DNA of 64,000 bases from Paraburkholderia atlantica. GTDB taxonomy: Bacteria; Pseudomonadota; Gammaproteobacteria; Burkholderiales; Burkholderiaceae. Of the stretch, positions 27,837 through 36,733 are shown piece by piece. The position numbers were made by a program, and so were the translations under genes. The stretch covers positions 372,001-436,000 of the forward strand of contig NZ_WHNQ01000003.1 in assembly GCF_009362785.1 (NCBI RefSeq), in the 5' to 3' direction. How positions within the stretch are numbered: position 1 is the stretch's first letter; each line of letters begins with the position of its first letter. The notes beneath the pieces were generated by a model. It did not search any database, was not told the DNA's origin, and saw nothing but the letters and a program-made list of their open reading frames with translations.

Positions 27837-29416
27837 ATCCCGACATGAGCGACCCGATGACAACGCCGTGGTCGACCGAGCTGCCTCTCACGGCCCTGAT
27901 TGCGCACGCCGTCGACAAGCACGGCGCTACCCCGCTTCATTTTCATACTCAGAGCGGAGCTTTCACTTGCACTACCCGGTCCCTGCTGCACGACGCGAAA
28001 GAGATAAGCAAGGGGCTGAGAGGCATCGGTCTGCGTCGAGGCGATGTGATCGCGATACAACTTCCTACCCAGCGTGAGACCGCGCTTCTGTATCTGGCTG
28101 CACTCGAGATCGGTGCGGTGCTCGTGCCCATCGTCCACATTTATGGTCCCGCCGAAGTCGGCTTCATCGTTCGACAATCGCGTGCCCGATTTCTTTGCGT
28201 GCCCGACTTCTGGTCCGGTACCGACTACCTGGAGCATGTCGCCGCGCTCGGAGCCACGCCCGACCTCGAGCGCGTTATCGTCGTTGGCGAGCGGGCACCT
28301 TCGAACGGCATCACGTTCGGCGCGCTGCAACGACTCGCCGCGACAACACATGATCAGCGACCTGGCGACCCGCCATCGTCGGAAGACATCTGCCTGCTGC
28401 TGTACACGTCGGGGACGACAGCTTCGCCAAAAGGCGTGCAGCACTCTCATCGCACCGTCGGCGCAGAGTGGCAGATTCCGTTCATCGACGGGCCAGGGCC
28501 GTATATGACGCCCTTTCCTGCTGGTCATATTGCAGGCTTCAATTTCCTGTTGCGTCCGTTCATAACCGGCACTGAGATGGTGTTTATGGATCGATGGGAC
28601 GCCTCACTTGCCGCGCGACTGATCGAGGAGTATGGCGTGCGCCTTTCGGGTGGCACCCCGTTCCATCTCCAGGCACTTCTAGAAGCCGCTCGTCGCGATG
28701 GGCGCAGTTTGGCGTCCCTCGTGTCTTACAGTCTGGGCGGCACGGGCGTGACGCCGGAGCACGTCGCCATCGCCGATCGCGCTGGATTCGCGGGAACCCG
28801 CGCGTACGGGCTGACCGAGCATTCGACAGTCAGCGTCGGCTGGGCCGATTCTCCCTTCGACGTCCGGGCTTGCACGGACGGCCGCATTCAGCCCGGCTCG
28901 CAGGTGCGCGTCGTCGACGAGTTGGACAGCGACCTCCCTACAGGACACGACGGCGAGCTTCTGATCAAGGGACCGGAGTTGTTTGTCGGCTACACCGATC
29001 CGGCTCTCAATGCGGCCGCATTCACGGGCGATGGTTGGTTCCGGACCGGTGACATCGGCCATCTCGACGAAAACGGCTGCCTGACCATCACGGATCGAAA
29101 GAAAGATATCGTCATTCGCGGAGGAGAAAATATCTCGTCGCTCGAAGTAGAGCGAGTGCTTGCCACGCACCCGGCCGTACGCGATGTCGCTGTCGTGGCT
29201 CAGCCGGACGCACGATACGGCGAAAGAGTTTGTGCGGTCGTCGTCTTGCAAGAACACACATCGCTCGATCTGAGCGCAGTCCAGACCCACTTTGCCGCTG
29301 CGGGTGTGGCAAAGCAAAAGACGCCTGAGCACCTTTGCGTGGTTTCAGAGCTGCCGCGCACGCCTTCGGGAAAAGTGAAAAAAGGCGACTTGCGCAAGCA
29401 GCTTTCGGCGCAATAG
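27833..29416 (+). CDS. AMP-dependent acyl-CoA synthetase
   Basis: 527 aa ANL-superfamily ligase. The P-loop is LLYTSGTTASPKGVQHSH, the A5 region is GLTEHSTVSVGW, the hinge TGDIGHLDENGCLTITDRKKDIVIRGGENIS, and the C-terminal lysine PRTPSGKVKKGDL. It activates a carboxylic acid via the acyl-adenylate. It is translationally coupled to the alpha/beta hydrolase and convergent with the crotonase at 29432. It is a different subfamily from the ligase at 6708, so the window has two acid-activation points. Confidence 0.92.
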   Translation: MNPDMSDPMTTPWSTELPLTALIAHAVDKHGATPLHFHTQSGAFTCTTRSLLHDAKEISKGLRGIGLRRGDVIAIQLPTQRETALLYLAALEIGAVLVPIVHIYGPAEVGFIVRQSRARFLCVPDFWSGTDYLEHVAALGATPDLERVIVVGERAPSNGITFGALQRLAATTHDQRPGDPPSSEDICLLLYTSGTTASPKGVQHSHRTVGAEWQIPFIDGPGPYMTPFPAGHIAGFNFLLRPFITGTEMVFMDRWDASLAARLIEEYGVRLSGGTPFHLQALLEAARRDGRSLASLVSYSLGGTGVTPEHVAIADRAGFAGTRAYGLTEHSTVSVGWADSPFDVRACTDGRIQPGSQVRVVDELDSDLPTGHDGELLIKGPELFVGYTDPALNAAAFTGDGWFRTGDIGHLDENGCLTITDRKKDIVIRGGENISSLEVERVLATHPAVRDVAVVAQPDARYGERVCAVVVLQEHTSLDLSAVQTHFAAAGVAKQKTPEHLCVVSELPRTPSGKVKKGDLRKQLSAQ

Positions 29417-29431
29417 CGGGTCGGTCGATGC

Positions 29432-30307
29432 TTATCCAGCGGCGCCGTCGTGGCGAGACTCAAAAAACCGATCTCGCTGCTTTGACACATGATGGGACGA
29501 AATGAGCCGATCGTAGATCGCACGCGCCGCAGCCATGCCGGCATCGAAATCGGCCGACTCGGCTGCGGCGGCGATGGCATTCAGACACTCGCCTTTTATC
29601 GCCTCGCTACAGCTGAGGCGTGAGCGCGCCTCGGCCACCACGGAAACCGGATCGCAATCGGGCAATGGCAGCCGGCGAATCAACGGCAACGACGTGCTCC
29701 CTCTCTTCTCACGCGCCAGATCTATCGCAACGCGCAACAAGTGCTCCTCATCGCCCTCGACGATCCGGTCGAATAACGCAGTGCCCGCGAATGCTCGTGC
29801 GCGCACGATCTGAGCACCAAGAATGAATTCGATCGACTTTGCGAGGCCCAGCACACGCGGCAAACGCTGCGTGCCGGATAAAGGGATCACGCCGAGCTTG
29901 CATTCGGGCAGACCGATCTGCGCACTGTCAGCGACCACACGGTAGTGGCATACCAGCGCGGTTTCCAGGCCGCCACCAATTGCGAACCCATGGATGGCAG
30001 CTACAACCGGCTTGTCGCTCGCCTCGATCACCGGATGAACATGCATCGACAACGCCGGCGCAGCTGTTGCGGCGGAAGTGCCGAATTCGCGAATGTCGCC
30101 TCCCGCCGAAAAGCCGCGTCCACTGCCGGTAAGCACGATTGCGCGCGCCCGCGCATCGTGTCGGGCTGCGTCGAACGCAGCGACGAGTCCACGGCGGACC
30201 CCCAGCCCTAGACCGTTGACCGGTGGATGGTTCATTGAGACGATAGCGACGTCGTCTTCGACACGATACGTTACGTCGGCGAAGCGCTGCGGCTTGCAAT
30301 GCGTCAT
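29432..30307 (-). CDS. Enoyl-CoA hydratase/isomerase family protein (3)
   Basis: 291 aa crotonase. The oxyanion motifs are GFSAGGDIREFG and IHGFAIGGGLETALVCHYRV. Both hydratase-type Glu positions are kept (GGGLE and LPECKLGVIPLSGTQRLPR), so full hydratase activity is plausible. The sequence resembles the hydratase half of FadJ-type proteins more than the two crotonases of region 1. It follows the AveC-like membrane gene by 42 bp in the same orientation and is probably its operon partner. Confidence 0.9.
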   Translation of the reverse strand: MTHCKPQRFADVTYRVEDDVAIVSMNHPPVNGLGLGVRRGLVAAFDAARHDARARAIVLTGSGRGFSAGGDIREFGTSAATAAPALSMHVHPVIEASDKPVVAAIHGFAIGGGLETALVCHYRVVADSAQIGLPECKLGVIPLSGTQRLPRVLGLAKSIEFILGAQIVRARAFAGTALFDRIVEGDEEHLLRVAIDLAREKRGSTSLPLIRRLPLPDCDPVSVVAEARSRLSCSEAIKGECLNAIAAAAESADFDAGMAAARAIYDRLISSHHVSKQRDRFFESRHDGAAG

Positions 30308-30349
30308 CTGTGATGTGCTGTGGGGTTGGACGAGGCCGACAATGTGCGG

Positions 30350-31300
30350 CTAGCGGCTGTTCGCAAGCCAGCTCGGCATATCTGCGGGCCACGGATCGGC
30401 GTACACCGTGTGCACACCCATCGCGGTCGTGTAGACCAGGTTCAGTACGTTGCAAAACGCGATGAAAGCCAGCACCCGAAGCGCCGTGCGGACCGCTGGA
30501 TGACAGTCGATACGATCGACACCTCGCTCGATGGCCGTATATCCGTTCTTGTCGACGCTCAACAGAAGAAAGGCCGACGCCACGAAAGCCGACGGAAACA
30601 GCACGAACTCATAGACCGGAAACTGGTAATAGTGACCACCCCAGAAGGAAGCGCTCTGGAACGCACCCGGCCACGCGTCGAACCCCATGAAGCGGCTGGC
30701 CGCGATGTCGAGCAAGCCCATAGTCATCCAGATCGCGGCGAAACCCGCGAGCGCGAGTCGTAGGTTGCCGGCGCGAGGCCAACGCCTGCGGGTCGCACGC
30801 ATCGCCCACAATGCCACTACGGCGGTGCCCGTGAAGGTATAGAAGTAGCTTGGCGCGTCGATCAGGATCGGCTCGGCGATGCGAGCATGCGGCGATTGCC
30901 AGAACGGAATGAAACGGCACCAGCAGCCGAAGTTCAGCGCATAGGCGTTATAGGTGAACATCGGTCGAAGAAAGTCCAGCCACGGATCAAGCCAATATGC
31001 TGAGAGCCAGCCGATCATCATCAAACGCACCGCGTCAATGCGGCGACTCTTGACGATTCCGCAGACATACCAGATCACTACTGGAATCAGGATCAGCACG
31101 CTGACCCACTGGTAATGGTCGATCGTCGCCTTCACGGACTCTGGAATCGGGTCCGCGCCCACTTCCACGGGTCTGAAGTCCTCTGAGCGAATCCACGCCA
31201 CGTAGGCGCGGATTTGCGCAAAAGCGAAAAGTGCACCGAGCGCTGCCCATGCATACACCCTGTGCCAGGTTGTGCTGCGCGGGGCGACCATTTCCGACAT
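30350..31300 (-). CDS. AveC-like (spirocyclase AveC family) membrane protein
   Basis: 316 aa polytopic membrane protein with about seven hydrophobic segments, for example VYAWAALGALFAFAQ (15-30), VSVLILIPVVIWYVCGIV (65-83), FYTFTGTAVVALWAM and FVLFPSAFVASAFLLL. Conserved-looking polar motifs between helices include SAYWLDPWLDF, NFGCWCRFIPFW and GGHYYQFPVYEF. The pattern matches the AveC family as I recall it. AveC acts in avermectin spiroketal formation in Streptomyces, but proteobacterial members are uncharacterised. ATG 31300 follows GGAGGCAACCC. It is probably cotranscribed with the crotonase downstream. Confidence 0.7.
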   Translation of the reverse strand: MSEMVAPRSTTWHRVYAWAALGALFAFAQIRAYVAWIRSEDFRPVEVGADPIPESVKATIDHYQWVSVLILIPVVIWYVCGIVKSRRIDAVRLMMIGWLSAYWLDPWLDFLRPMFTYNAYALNFGCWCRFIPFWQSPHARIAEPILIDAPSYFYTFTGTAVVALWAMRATRRRWPRAGNLRLALAGFAAIWMTMGLLDIAASRFMGFDAWPGAFQSASFWGGHYYQFPVYEFVLFPSAFVASAFLLLSVDKNGYTAIERGVDRIDCHPAVRTALRVLAFIAFCNVLNLVYTTAMGVHTVYADPWPADMPSWLANSR

Positions 31301-31330
31301 GGGTTGCCTCCTCCATCACGCCGTCATTCA

Positions 31331-31348
31331 CATTTATGAATGTTGATC
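31331..31348. promoter_or_regulatory. Putative shared operator, site E
   Basis: CATTTATGAATGTTGATC lies about 40 bp before the AveC-like start, close enough to block its promoter. It overlaps the inverted repeat CATTCA/TGAATG (31324-31329 and 31337-31342). Confidence 0.45.
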
Positions 31349-31397
31349 GCAAAAATGTACTCCTGCCGACGTGGCTACGTCAAGCGCGAGACGCAGC

Positions 31398-32540
31398 TTA
31401 TCGACCCATGAGGTCGTGAATCTCATGATCGAGCGCGGCCATCGCGAACCGAGGTGCAACTGCGCAATTGTTGACTTCCGCCTGCCATTCCACCGGATTG
31501 ACGAGCCAGAAGAACAACCCATAGACGATGTGGCGCCGGTACGCATCCAGTGCGCTTTCAAATGACGGCGGGTTGTCGACGCCGTGAAAAGCGAGCCGCT
31601 CGAGATAGTATTCGAGCAACTCACGCTCCCATCGCGGCCGATCCGCGATATCGAGTGCCGATATCAGGAAGTACGTGACGTCATGGGCCCACGGTCCGCG
31701 TCGATATGACTGCCAGTCAAGAAAGCCGGGCGTGCCGTCGCGGTCGAAATACAGGTTTCCGAGGTGTACGTCGCCGTGAAGAAAGGTCATCGGCCCGATC
31801 CGGTCGAAGGCACGCAGATCGAGGAGCGCCTGCTCCATCCAGTCACGATCATGAAACCGCTTAGGCAATGCAGCGCCGCGCGGCAATTGTGTATAGCTGG
31901 CGAACACATCCGGTTTCAGCTGGCCCCAGTGATACGTGCCGGACTCGCCGTCGGGCAACGGGTCCTGCGCCGCAAGCCAGGCCAGTTCGCCACCGTTTTC
32001 GAGCGCAGGCGATTGCCAGAACTGCGCATGCCACCTCGCCTGGGCATCCAGATTTGCCGCGGCCTGCGCAAACGTCAGCGGCCGCTGCACGCGACAGAAT
32101 TCCACTTGCCGTGAACGTAGATCCTCGAGGATCACGATTGACTGCCCGCTTCGACTATCCGTCTGTGCGTAGAAGCAGGCAGGCACATTCGCACGCAGGC
32201 ACGGATGGACTTCCTTGAAGAACCTCGCCTCGTATTCGTATATGTAGGCGTTCAGATTGCGATACTCGGGAACGAAGCCGCCTTTGACGATCAGAGACTC
32301 CCGCAGGCCAAGCTCGCGTCCTCTTGCGTTGTAAGCAAGACGCACTCTGACTTTGGTAGCCGTGCCGTACATGACGTCTTCTAGAGCCAGCGATTCGATC
32401 GCTACACCCTCATGGCTCTGAGCGAGTGCCGAGGTCAGCCATGAGGGTGTGATTTCCTCGACCTGTAATGGAAGACTGCCGGTATCTGGCTGCGGTCCGC
32501 ATGGTTCCACCAGGGCGAGGCTGTTCTTCGCAACACTCAT
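31398..32540 (-). CDS. APH/ecdysteroid-kinase-like phosphotransferase
   Basis: 380 aa protein of the aminoglycoside/choline-kinase fold. The catalytic loop is FLHGDVHLGNLYFD (HGD...N, about residue 265) and the metal-binding motif is FLDWQSYRRGPW (Asp about 285). The N-lobe has IVKGGFVPEYRNLNAYIYEYEARFF. It resembles the DUF1679/ecdysteroid-kinase-like group, members of which phosphorylate hydroxyls on steroids and other hydrophobic small molecules. ATG 32540 has GGGAG upstream. Such genes recur in terpenoid and steroid clusters; the substrate here is unknown. Confidence 0.78.
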   Translation of the reverse strand: MSVAKNSLALVEPCGPQPDTGSLPLQVEEITPSWLTSALAQSHEGVAIESLALEDVMYGTATKVRVRLAYNARGRELGLRESLIVKGGFVPEYRNLNAYIYEYEARFFKEVHPCLRANVPACFYAQTDSRSGQSIVILEDLRSRQVEFCRVQRPLTFAQAAANLDAQARWHAQFWQSPALENGGELAWLAAQDPLPDGESGTYHWGQLKPDVFASYTQLPRGAALPKRFHDRDWMEQALLDLRAFDRIGPMTFLHGDVHLGNLYFDRDGTPGFLDWQSYRRGPWAHDVTYFLISALDIADRPRWERELLEYYLERLAFHGVDNPPSFESALDAYRRHIVYGLFFWLVNPVEWQAEVNNCAVAPRFAMAALDHEIHDLMGR

Positions 32541-32754
32541 GTTGACGCGCTCCCGTAAGTTGCATGTGCGTTCGTGCTCGACGTCGTCCACGCGCATGTT
32601 GCGCGGCACGTCTGAGGGCTCGCAACGAGGGAAATCCCGGCTGGCGTTTTCGTTTCTTTTTTAGAACGACGTACGTGTTCCTGAGCAGCACCTTCAACGC
32701 GTCTGCTAACACCGCGCCGAGCCGGCTTTGTTCCCGCAGTTCGCAAAAGCGCGG

Positions 32755-32774
32755 AATTAGTGAAATTCGTTCAC
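32755..32774. promoter_or_regulatory. Putative shared operator, site H
   Basis: AATTAGTGAAATTCGTTC (32755-32772) carries the dyad GAA-N5-TTC within the inverted repeat GTGAA/TTCAC (32760-32774). It lies about 100 bp before the SDR-ferredoxin-P450 operon. Another imperfect dyad, TAGAATT/AATTCCTA, occurs at about 32820-32841 nearer the start. The 32541-32866 gap holds no gene that I can see. Confidence 0.45.
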
Positions 32775-32866
32775 TCTAATCGTTCCATCCGGTAACTATT
32801 GTCTGTCGGGTGTTGTGGCTAGAATTCATAAAAATTCCTAGACCGGGCCCCACAGGAGACAACTCG

Positions 32867-33670
32867 GTGACCACGACCGTGCTTGAACGGCTATTCGGCA
32901 TCAGCGGAAAAATCGCTGTCGTTACCGACAAGGGACGTAATTCCAGCATCGATATTGCGCCTGTGCTGGCCGAGGCCGGCGCACGGGTCGTAGTCGCGGA
33001 TCACAGTGCGGCGCATATGCAACCGGTCGTCGACAAGATCCTTTCGGCGGGCGGCGAGGCAATCGCCATCGAGACGGACGTGGAACGCGAAGCCTCGGTG
33101 ATTGCCCTATTCGATCAGGTCAAGGCCGCGTGGGGCAGCCCGGACATCGTGGTCAATTGCGCGGCGATGACCAATAACGGACCGCTTACGGAGTTCTCCG
33201 AAGCCGCGTGGGACGAGGTCATGGCGATCGACCTGAAGTCCGTGTTCTTTTGCATGCGAGAAGCGATCAAGCACATGCTCGTCGCAGGCCGGGGCGGACG
33301 CATCGTCAACGTCACCACGATGGGTGCCACGCACGCCGTGCTTAACGGCAATGGAGCGTATGGCGCCGCACGCGCCGGCGTCGCGGGGTTGGTGCGGTCC
33401 GCAGCGCTGGATTACGCCCGCGACCGGATTCTCGTCAATTGCGTGCTTCCCGGCGCGGTGCCCGGCAAGGTTCAGTTTCATCCGGATATGCAGGCTCGCC
33501 TGAAGACAGGACAGCTCGCGGGACCCGGCACGGATGCGGAGCGACGTCTGCCGCTCGGATGGGGCGACCCCGCCGATATCGCCGCCGCGGTGCTGTACCT
33601 CGCGGGGCCATCGGGCCGCTATATGACGGGTCAATCGATTACGCTCGACGGCGGATTTCTGATTAGCTGA
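32867..33670 (+). CDS. Degenerate SDR-family protein
   Basis: 267 aa Rossmann-fold protein closely related to the next gene but missing its key residues. The TGxxxGxG motif reads TDKGRNSSID. The catalytic Ser region is VTTMGAT and the Tyr/Lys pair reads AYGAARAG, with Arg in place of Lys. The NAG motif is NCAAMTNNG. The rest, including the C-terminal MTGQSITLDGGFLIS, is intact, so the protein is under selection rather than decaying. The start is GTG 32867, after ACAGGAGAC. It may be a non-catalytic partner of the intact SDR that follows, or a binding protein. Confidence 0.85.
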   Translation: MTTTVLERLFGISGKIAVVTDKGRNSSIDIAPVLAEAGARVVVADHSAAHMQPVVDKILSAGGEAIAIETDVEREASVIALFDQVKAAWGSPDIVVNCAAMTNNGPLTEFSEAAWDEVMAIDLKSVFFCMREAIKHMLVAGRGGRIVNVTTMGATHAVLNGNGAYGAARAGVAGLVRSAALDYARDRILVNCVLPGAVPGKVQFHPDMQARLKTGQLAGPGTDAERRLPLGWGDPADIAAAVLYLAGPSGRYMTGQSITLDGGFLIS

Positions 33671-33781
33671 AGGCATCGGCGACTACAGCGAATCATGGGT
33701 CGGCAGTTCACCGTGGCACTACGACGACTGAAGCGAACCGAACAGCCCGATTTTCATCGACCAATCAAACCGGAGCATTGC

Positions 33782-34588
33782 ATGTTTAGTGAAACCCAGA
33801 TCGGCGCGCGCCTCGCGCAGATTTTCAATCTCACGGGCAAAACCGCCGTTATTACCGGTTCTGCGCAAGGTCTCGGCCGCGAGACCGGGCGACTGCTTGC
33901 CGAGGCCGGCGCCAATGTCGTGATCGCCGATCTGAACCCGGATGCCGCATCCGCTACGGCGGCAGAGATCGAAGCCAACGGCGGCATTGCGATTCCATGC
34001 AAAGTCGACGTTGCCGACGAAACGTCCGTCAAGGCACTATTCGCCGCCGTCGACGCAAAGTTCGGCGGTGTGGACATCCTGATCAATAACGCCGCGCACC
34101 GTTCGAAAGCCGAATTCTTCGAAATGTCGGTCGAACAATGGGATCAGATGCAGGACGTCACACTGCGGGGCACGTTCCTGTGTTGCCGCGAGGCTATCAC
34201 GCGTATGAAGGCGAAGGGCGGCGGTGGCTCGATCGTCAACATTTCCTCCGTAGGCGCACTTCGACCCACGCTGTGGGGCGTCAATGCCCATTACGACGCT
34301 GCGAAGGCAGGCGTTGACAGCATCACGCGATCACTGGCCAGCGAGTTTGCAGCCGACGGAATCCGTGTCAATTCGATCCTGCCAGGCGGCATGGCCAGCG
34401 AAGGCGGCAAGAACATCAGCGCGACCTTCAAGATTCGAGGGCCAATCGTGGGTGCAGGCCGGGTTCCGATGGGACGAATGGCCGCCCCGATCGAGGTCGC
34501 CCAAAGTGTGTTCTTCCTCGCAAGCCCTGCCGCGAGCTATGTCACTGGTCAGATCATCGCCGCGGACGGCGGCTTCACGGTCAGCTAG
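33782..34588 (+). CDS. SDR-family oxidoreductase
   Basis: 268 aa classical SDR. TGSAQGLGRETG (about 21-32), NNAAHRSKAEF, SSVGALRP and HYDAAKAG give an intact cofactor site and Ser-Tyr-Lys triad. ATG 33782 follows GGAG; the frame runs 87 bp further upstream without a signal. It lies 111 bp after the degenerate SDR and 50 bp before the ferredoxin. It probably oxidises an alcohol made by the P450 or reduces a ketone in the same route. Confidence 0.9.
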   Translation: MFSETQIGARLAQIFNLTGKTAVITGSAQGLGRETGRLLAEAGANVVIADLNPDAASATAAEIEANGGIAIPCKVDVADETSVKALFAAVDAKFGGVDILINNAAHRSKAEFFEMSVEQWDQMQDVTLRGTFLCCREAITRMKAKGGGGSIVNISSVGALRPTLWGVNAHYDAAKAGVDSITRSLASEFAADGIRVNSILPGGMASEGGKNISATFKIRGPIVGAGRVPMGRMAAPIEVAQSVFFLASPAASYVTGQIIAADGGFTVS

Positions 34589-34638
34589 GTAACCGCCACT
34601 GCGTGGCTCGCAGGACTGCAAAACCTCAGGACGCTCAA

Positions 34639-34959
34639 ATGCCAAAGATTACCTTCATCGAGCACGACAACACCGAGCATATCGTCGACGCCATTGCCGG
34701 ACAGTCGTTAATGCAAGCAGCAATCGACAATTCCGTGCCCGGAATCCTCGCGGACTGCGGGGGCTATTGCAATTGCGCGACTTGCCATTGCTACGTCGAC
34801 GATATGTGGACCGCAAAGATTCCGCCTGCAAAACGTGCGGAACTCGACATGCTGAGCGGCGCCATCGATACCAACAACAACAGCCGGCTCGGTTGTCAGA
34901 TTCAATTGACCAATGATCTCGATGGGTTAGTCGTCCGGCTACCCGTTTCGCAAATCTGA
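34639..34959 (+). CDS. [2Fe-2S] ferredoxin (adrenodoxin/putidaredoxin type)
   Basis: 106 aa ferredoxin. The cluster ligands are visible as DCGGYCNCATCHCYV (C-x5-C-x2-C, about residues 38-48) with the fourth Cys in LGCQIQL (about 86). This is the putidaredoxin group that feeds electrons to bacterial P450s. It lies directly upstream of the P450 (39 bp). No ferredoxin reductase gene is visible in the window, so reduction must use an enzyme encoded elsewhere. The extra Cys (CHC) in the loop is slightly unusual. Confidence 0.92.
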   Translation: MPKITFIEHDNTEHIVDAIAGQSLMQAAIDNSVPGILADCGGYCNCATCHCYVDDMWTAKIPPAKRAELDMLSGAIDTNNNSRLGCQIQLTNDLDGLVVRLPVSQI

Positions 34960-34998
34960 CGAAGCCCACGGCGAAAAACCTGTTCGCGGAGAACACAC

Positions 34999-36228
34999 AT
35001 GTCTCATAGCGCGGTCCCTCTCGTTCCAGTTCCCGACCATGTTCCTCACGAACTCGTGGTGGATTGGGATTTCAGCAAACCTCCCGGCGGCGAAGCCGAC
35101 ATCATCGGCGCGTGGAAACGTCTGCACGATGGTCCGGAGATCATCTGGACGCCGTACAACGGCGGTCACTGGATCCTCACGCGAGCGGAAGACATCGAAT
35201 TCGCGCAGCGCAATCATGATCCGTTCTCCATGCGCGAAATCACGCTGCCCGCGAGCACGACGATGCAGATCTTGCCGCTCTCGGCCGATCCACCTGAGCA
35301 TGCCGACTATCGCGCACTGATCAACCGCTTCTTCGCGCCGAAAGTGATACGCGACATGGAAGGCGAGATCCGTGAACTGGCTGTCTCGCTGATCGAAAGC
35401 TTCCGGGAAAAAGGCCGATGTGAATTCATGGCGGACTTCGCGATGAAGTTTCCGATCACCATCTTCATGCGGCTCGTGAACCTGCCGCTCACCGATCTCG
35501 ACGATCTGCTTGCGTGGACTGAGGCGAGCGTTCGCGCCAACGATCCCGAGCGTCGCGAATGGTCGCAGCGCATGCTGTTCGGCTACCTCGAGAGCATCAT
35601 TCGCGAGCGCCAGAAGGAGTCGGGTACGGATTTGATCAGCGCGATAGTGAATGGAACCGTATTCGACCGGCCCCTCACAGAACAAGAGATCCGCGGCATG
35701 ATGGTCAACGTCATCTTTGGTGGACTCGACACTGTCGCGTCCACCATGGGTTTTGCCGTGCTCTATCTGGCTCGCAATCCTGCGCATCGTCGTCAGCTGG
35801 CGGAACACCCCGAACTGGCGGGCAACGCGGTGGAGGAATTGTTGCGCATGTTCGCGCCTTCGAGCACCGGTCGGGTAATGACGCGCGACTTCGAATACAA
35901 GGGCGTGCGCTTCAAAGCGGGCGACCGCGTGTACGTCCGTCCGCTGCTACACGGCATGGACGAGCGCAAGTTCAAGTGCCCGATGCATGCAGACTTCGCG
36001 CGCGCCAATGCTTCGCAACATGCGGCCTTCGGCAACGGTCCGCATCGCTGCGCCGGTGCGCTCCTTGCGCGCAGTGAGATTCGTGTGTTCCTCGAGGAAT
36101 GGTTTAAGCGCATTCCCGACTTCTCGTTGGACCCGGATGGCGAAATCAGCTTCGAAGGGGGAATGGTGAATTGCGTGACGCGTGTATCGCTGGTGTGGGA
36201 TTCCGACGCTAAGCGCGCAATCAACTGA
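34999..36228 (+). CDS. Cytochrome P450 (CYP101-like)
   Basis: 409 aa P450. The heme-binding loop is FGNGPHRCAGALLA, with Cys at about residue 357. The ExxR motif is EELLR and the I-helix reads GGLDTVASTM. The N-terminal region (PHELVVDWDFSKPPGG and NGGHWILTR) resembles CYP101/P450cam, which hydroxylates camphor. Together with the adjacent ferredoxin this is a class I monooxygenase without its reductase. A terpenoid or other alicyclic substrate is likely by family resemblance. It is the last gene of the four-gene operon, with a terminator 26 bp downstream. Confidence 0.93.
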   Translation: MSHSAVPLVPVPDHVPHELVVDWDFSKPPGGEADIIGAWKRLHDGPEIIWTPYNGGHWILTRAEDIEFAQRNHDPFSMREITLPASTTMQILPLSADPPEHADYRALINRFFAPKVIRDMEGEIRELAVSLIESFREKGRCEFMADFAMKFPITIFMRLVNLPLTDLDDLLAWTEASVRANDPERREWSQRMLFGYLESIIRERQKESGTDLISAIVNGTVFDRPLTEQEIRGMMVNVIFGGLDTVASTMGFAVLYLARNPAHRRQLAEHPELAGNAVEELLRMFAPSSTGRVMTRDFEYKGVRFKAGDRVYVRPLLHGMDERKFKCPMHADFARANASQHAAFGNGPHRCAGALLARSEIRVFLEEWFKRIPDFSLDPDGEISFEGGMVNCVTRVSLVWDSDAKRAIN

Positions 36229-36253
36229 TGCAAGATCAAGGAGCGTCGTAGTA

Positions 36254-36285
36254 CCGGCGCCGAGGTTGAACACCATCGGCGCCGG
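36254..36285 (+). terminator. Terminator of the P450 operon
   Basis: CCGGCGCCGA (36254-36263) pairs perfectly with TCGGCGCCGG (36276-36285) around a 12-nt loop, shortly after the P450 stop. Confidence 0.7.
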
Positions 36286-36330
36286 GCCGCCTGCTCCATG
36301 ACGCCAGGTTAGCGCTCGTCGTCTGGCCGC

Positions 36331-36732
36331 TTAGGCTTCTTGCAGACATGCAATGCTTTCCTGATTGAATCTCTCTGGCTGTTCATACTGTGCCCAGTGG
36401 TCATAGCCCTTGATTTCCACGAGCCGCGCGTTCGGTGCGGTCCTGGCGATTGCATGGGCGTTGCTGAGAAACATATTGGGCTTCATGCGCGGGTCGCGGT
36501 AGATCTCGAGGCGCACGCCAACCAGTTCATCGGATAGTGCCTCCGGATCCAGAAGCAGCGCTTTCAGGGCAGCGGAAACAGTCTCCCAGCTCGGTTCGGC
36601 CGCGGCGGAAGAACGACTCTTGCGCACAGCCTCGGCAAAGCGCCGCTCCTCTTCCGCATCGACGATGATGTTGAGGCGGGCTTCTGCTACGCCGCAGAGT
36701 TGCCATGCTGTGAAGCTCGCCTCGAAGGCAAA
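36331..36732 (-). pseudogene. Alpha/beta-hydrolase C-terminal remnant
   Basis: The frame is open with no good start: no ATG occurs upstream before an in-frame stop at 36754-36756, and the first GTG is at 36627. The C-terminus NARLVEIKGYDHWAQYEQPERFN is the catalytic-His strand of meta-cleavage-type hydrolases. The preceding text reads like a cap-domain helix region (DPEALSDELVGVRLEIYRDPR). It then jumps to MFLSNAHAIA, skipping the usual Asp strand. This looks like a 5' truncation plus an internal deletion. The 5' end abuts the tadG stop, so the break may be a recombination joint. Confidence 0.55.
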
Positions 36733-36733
36733 G

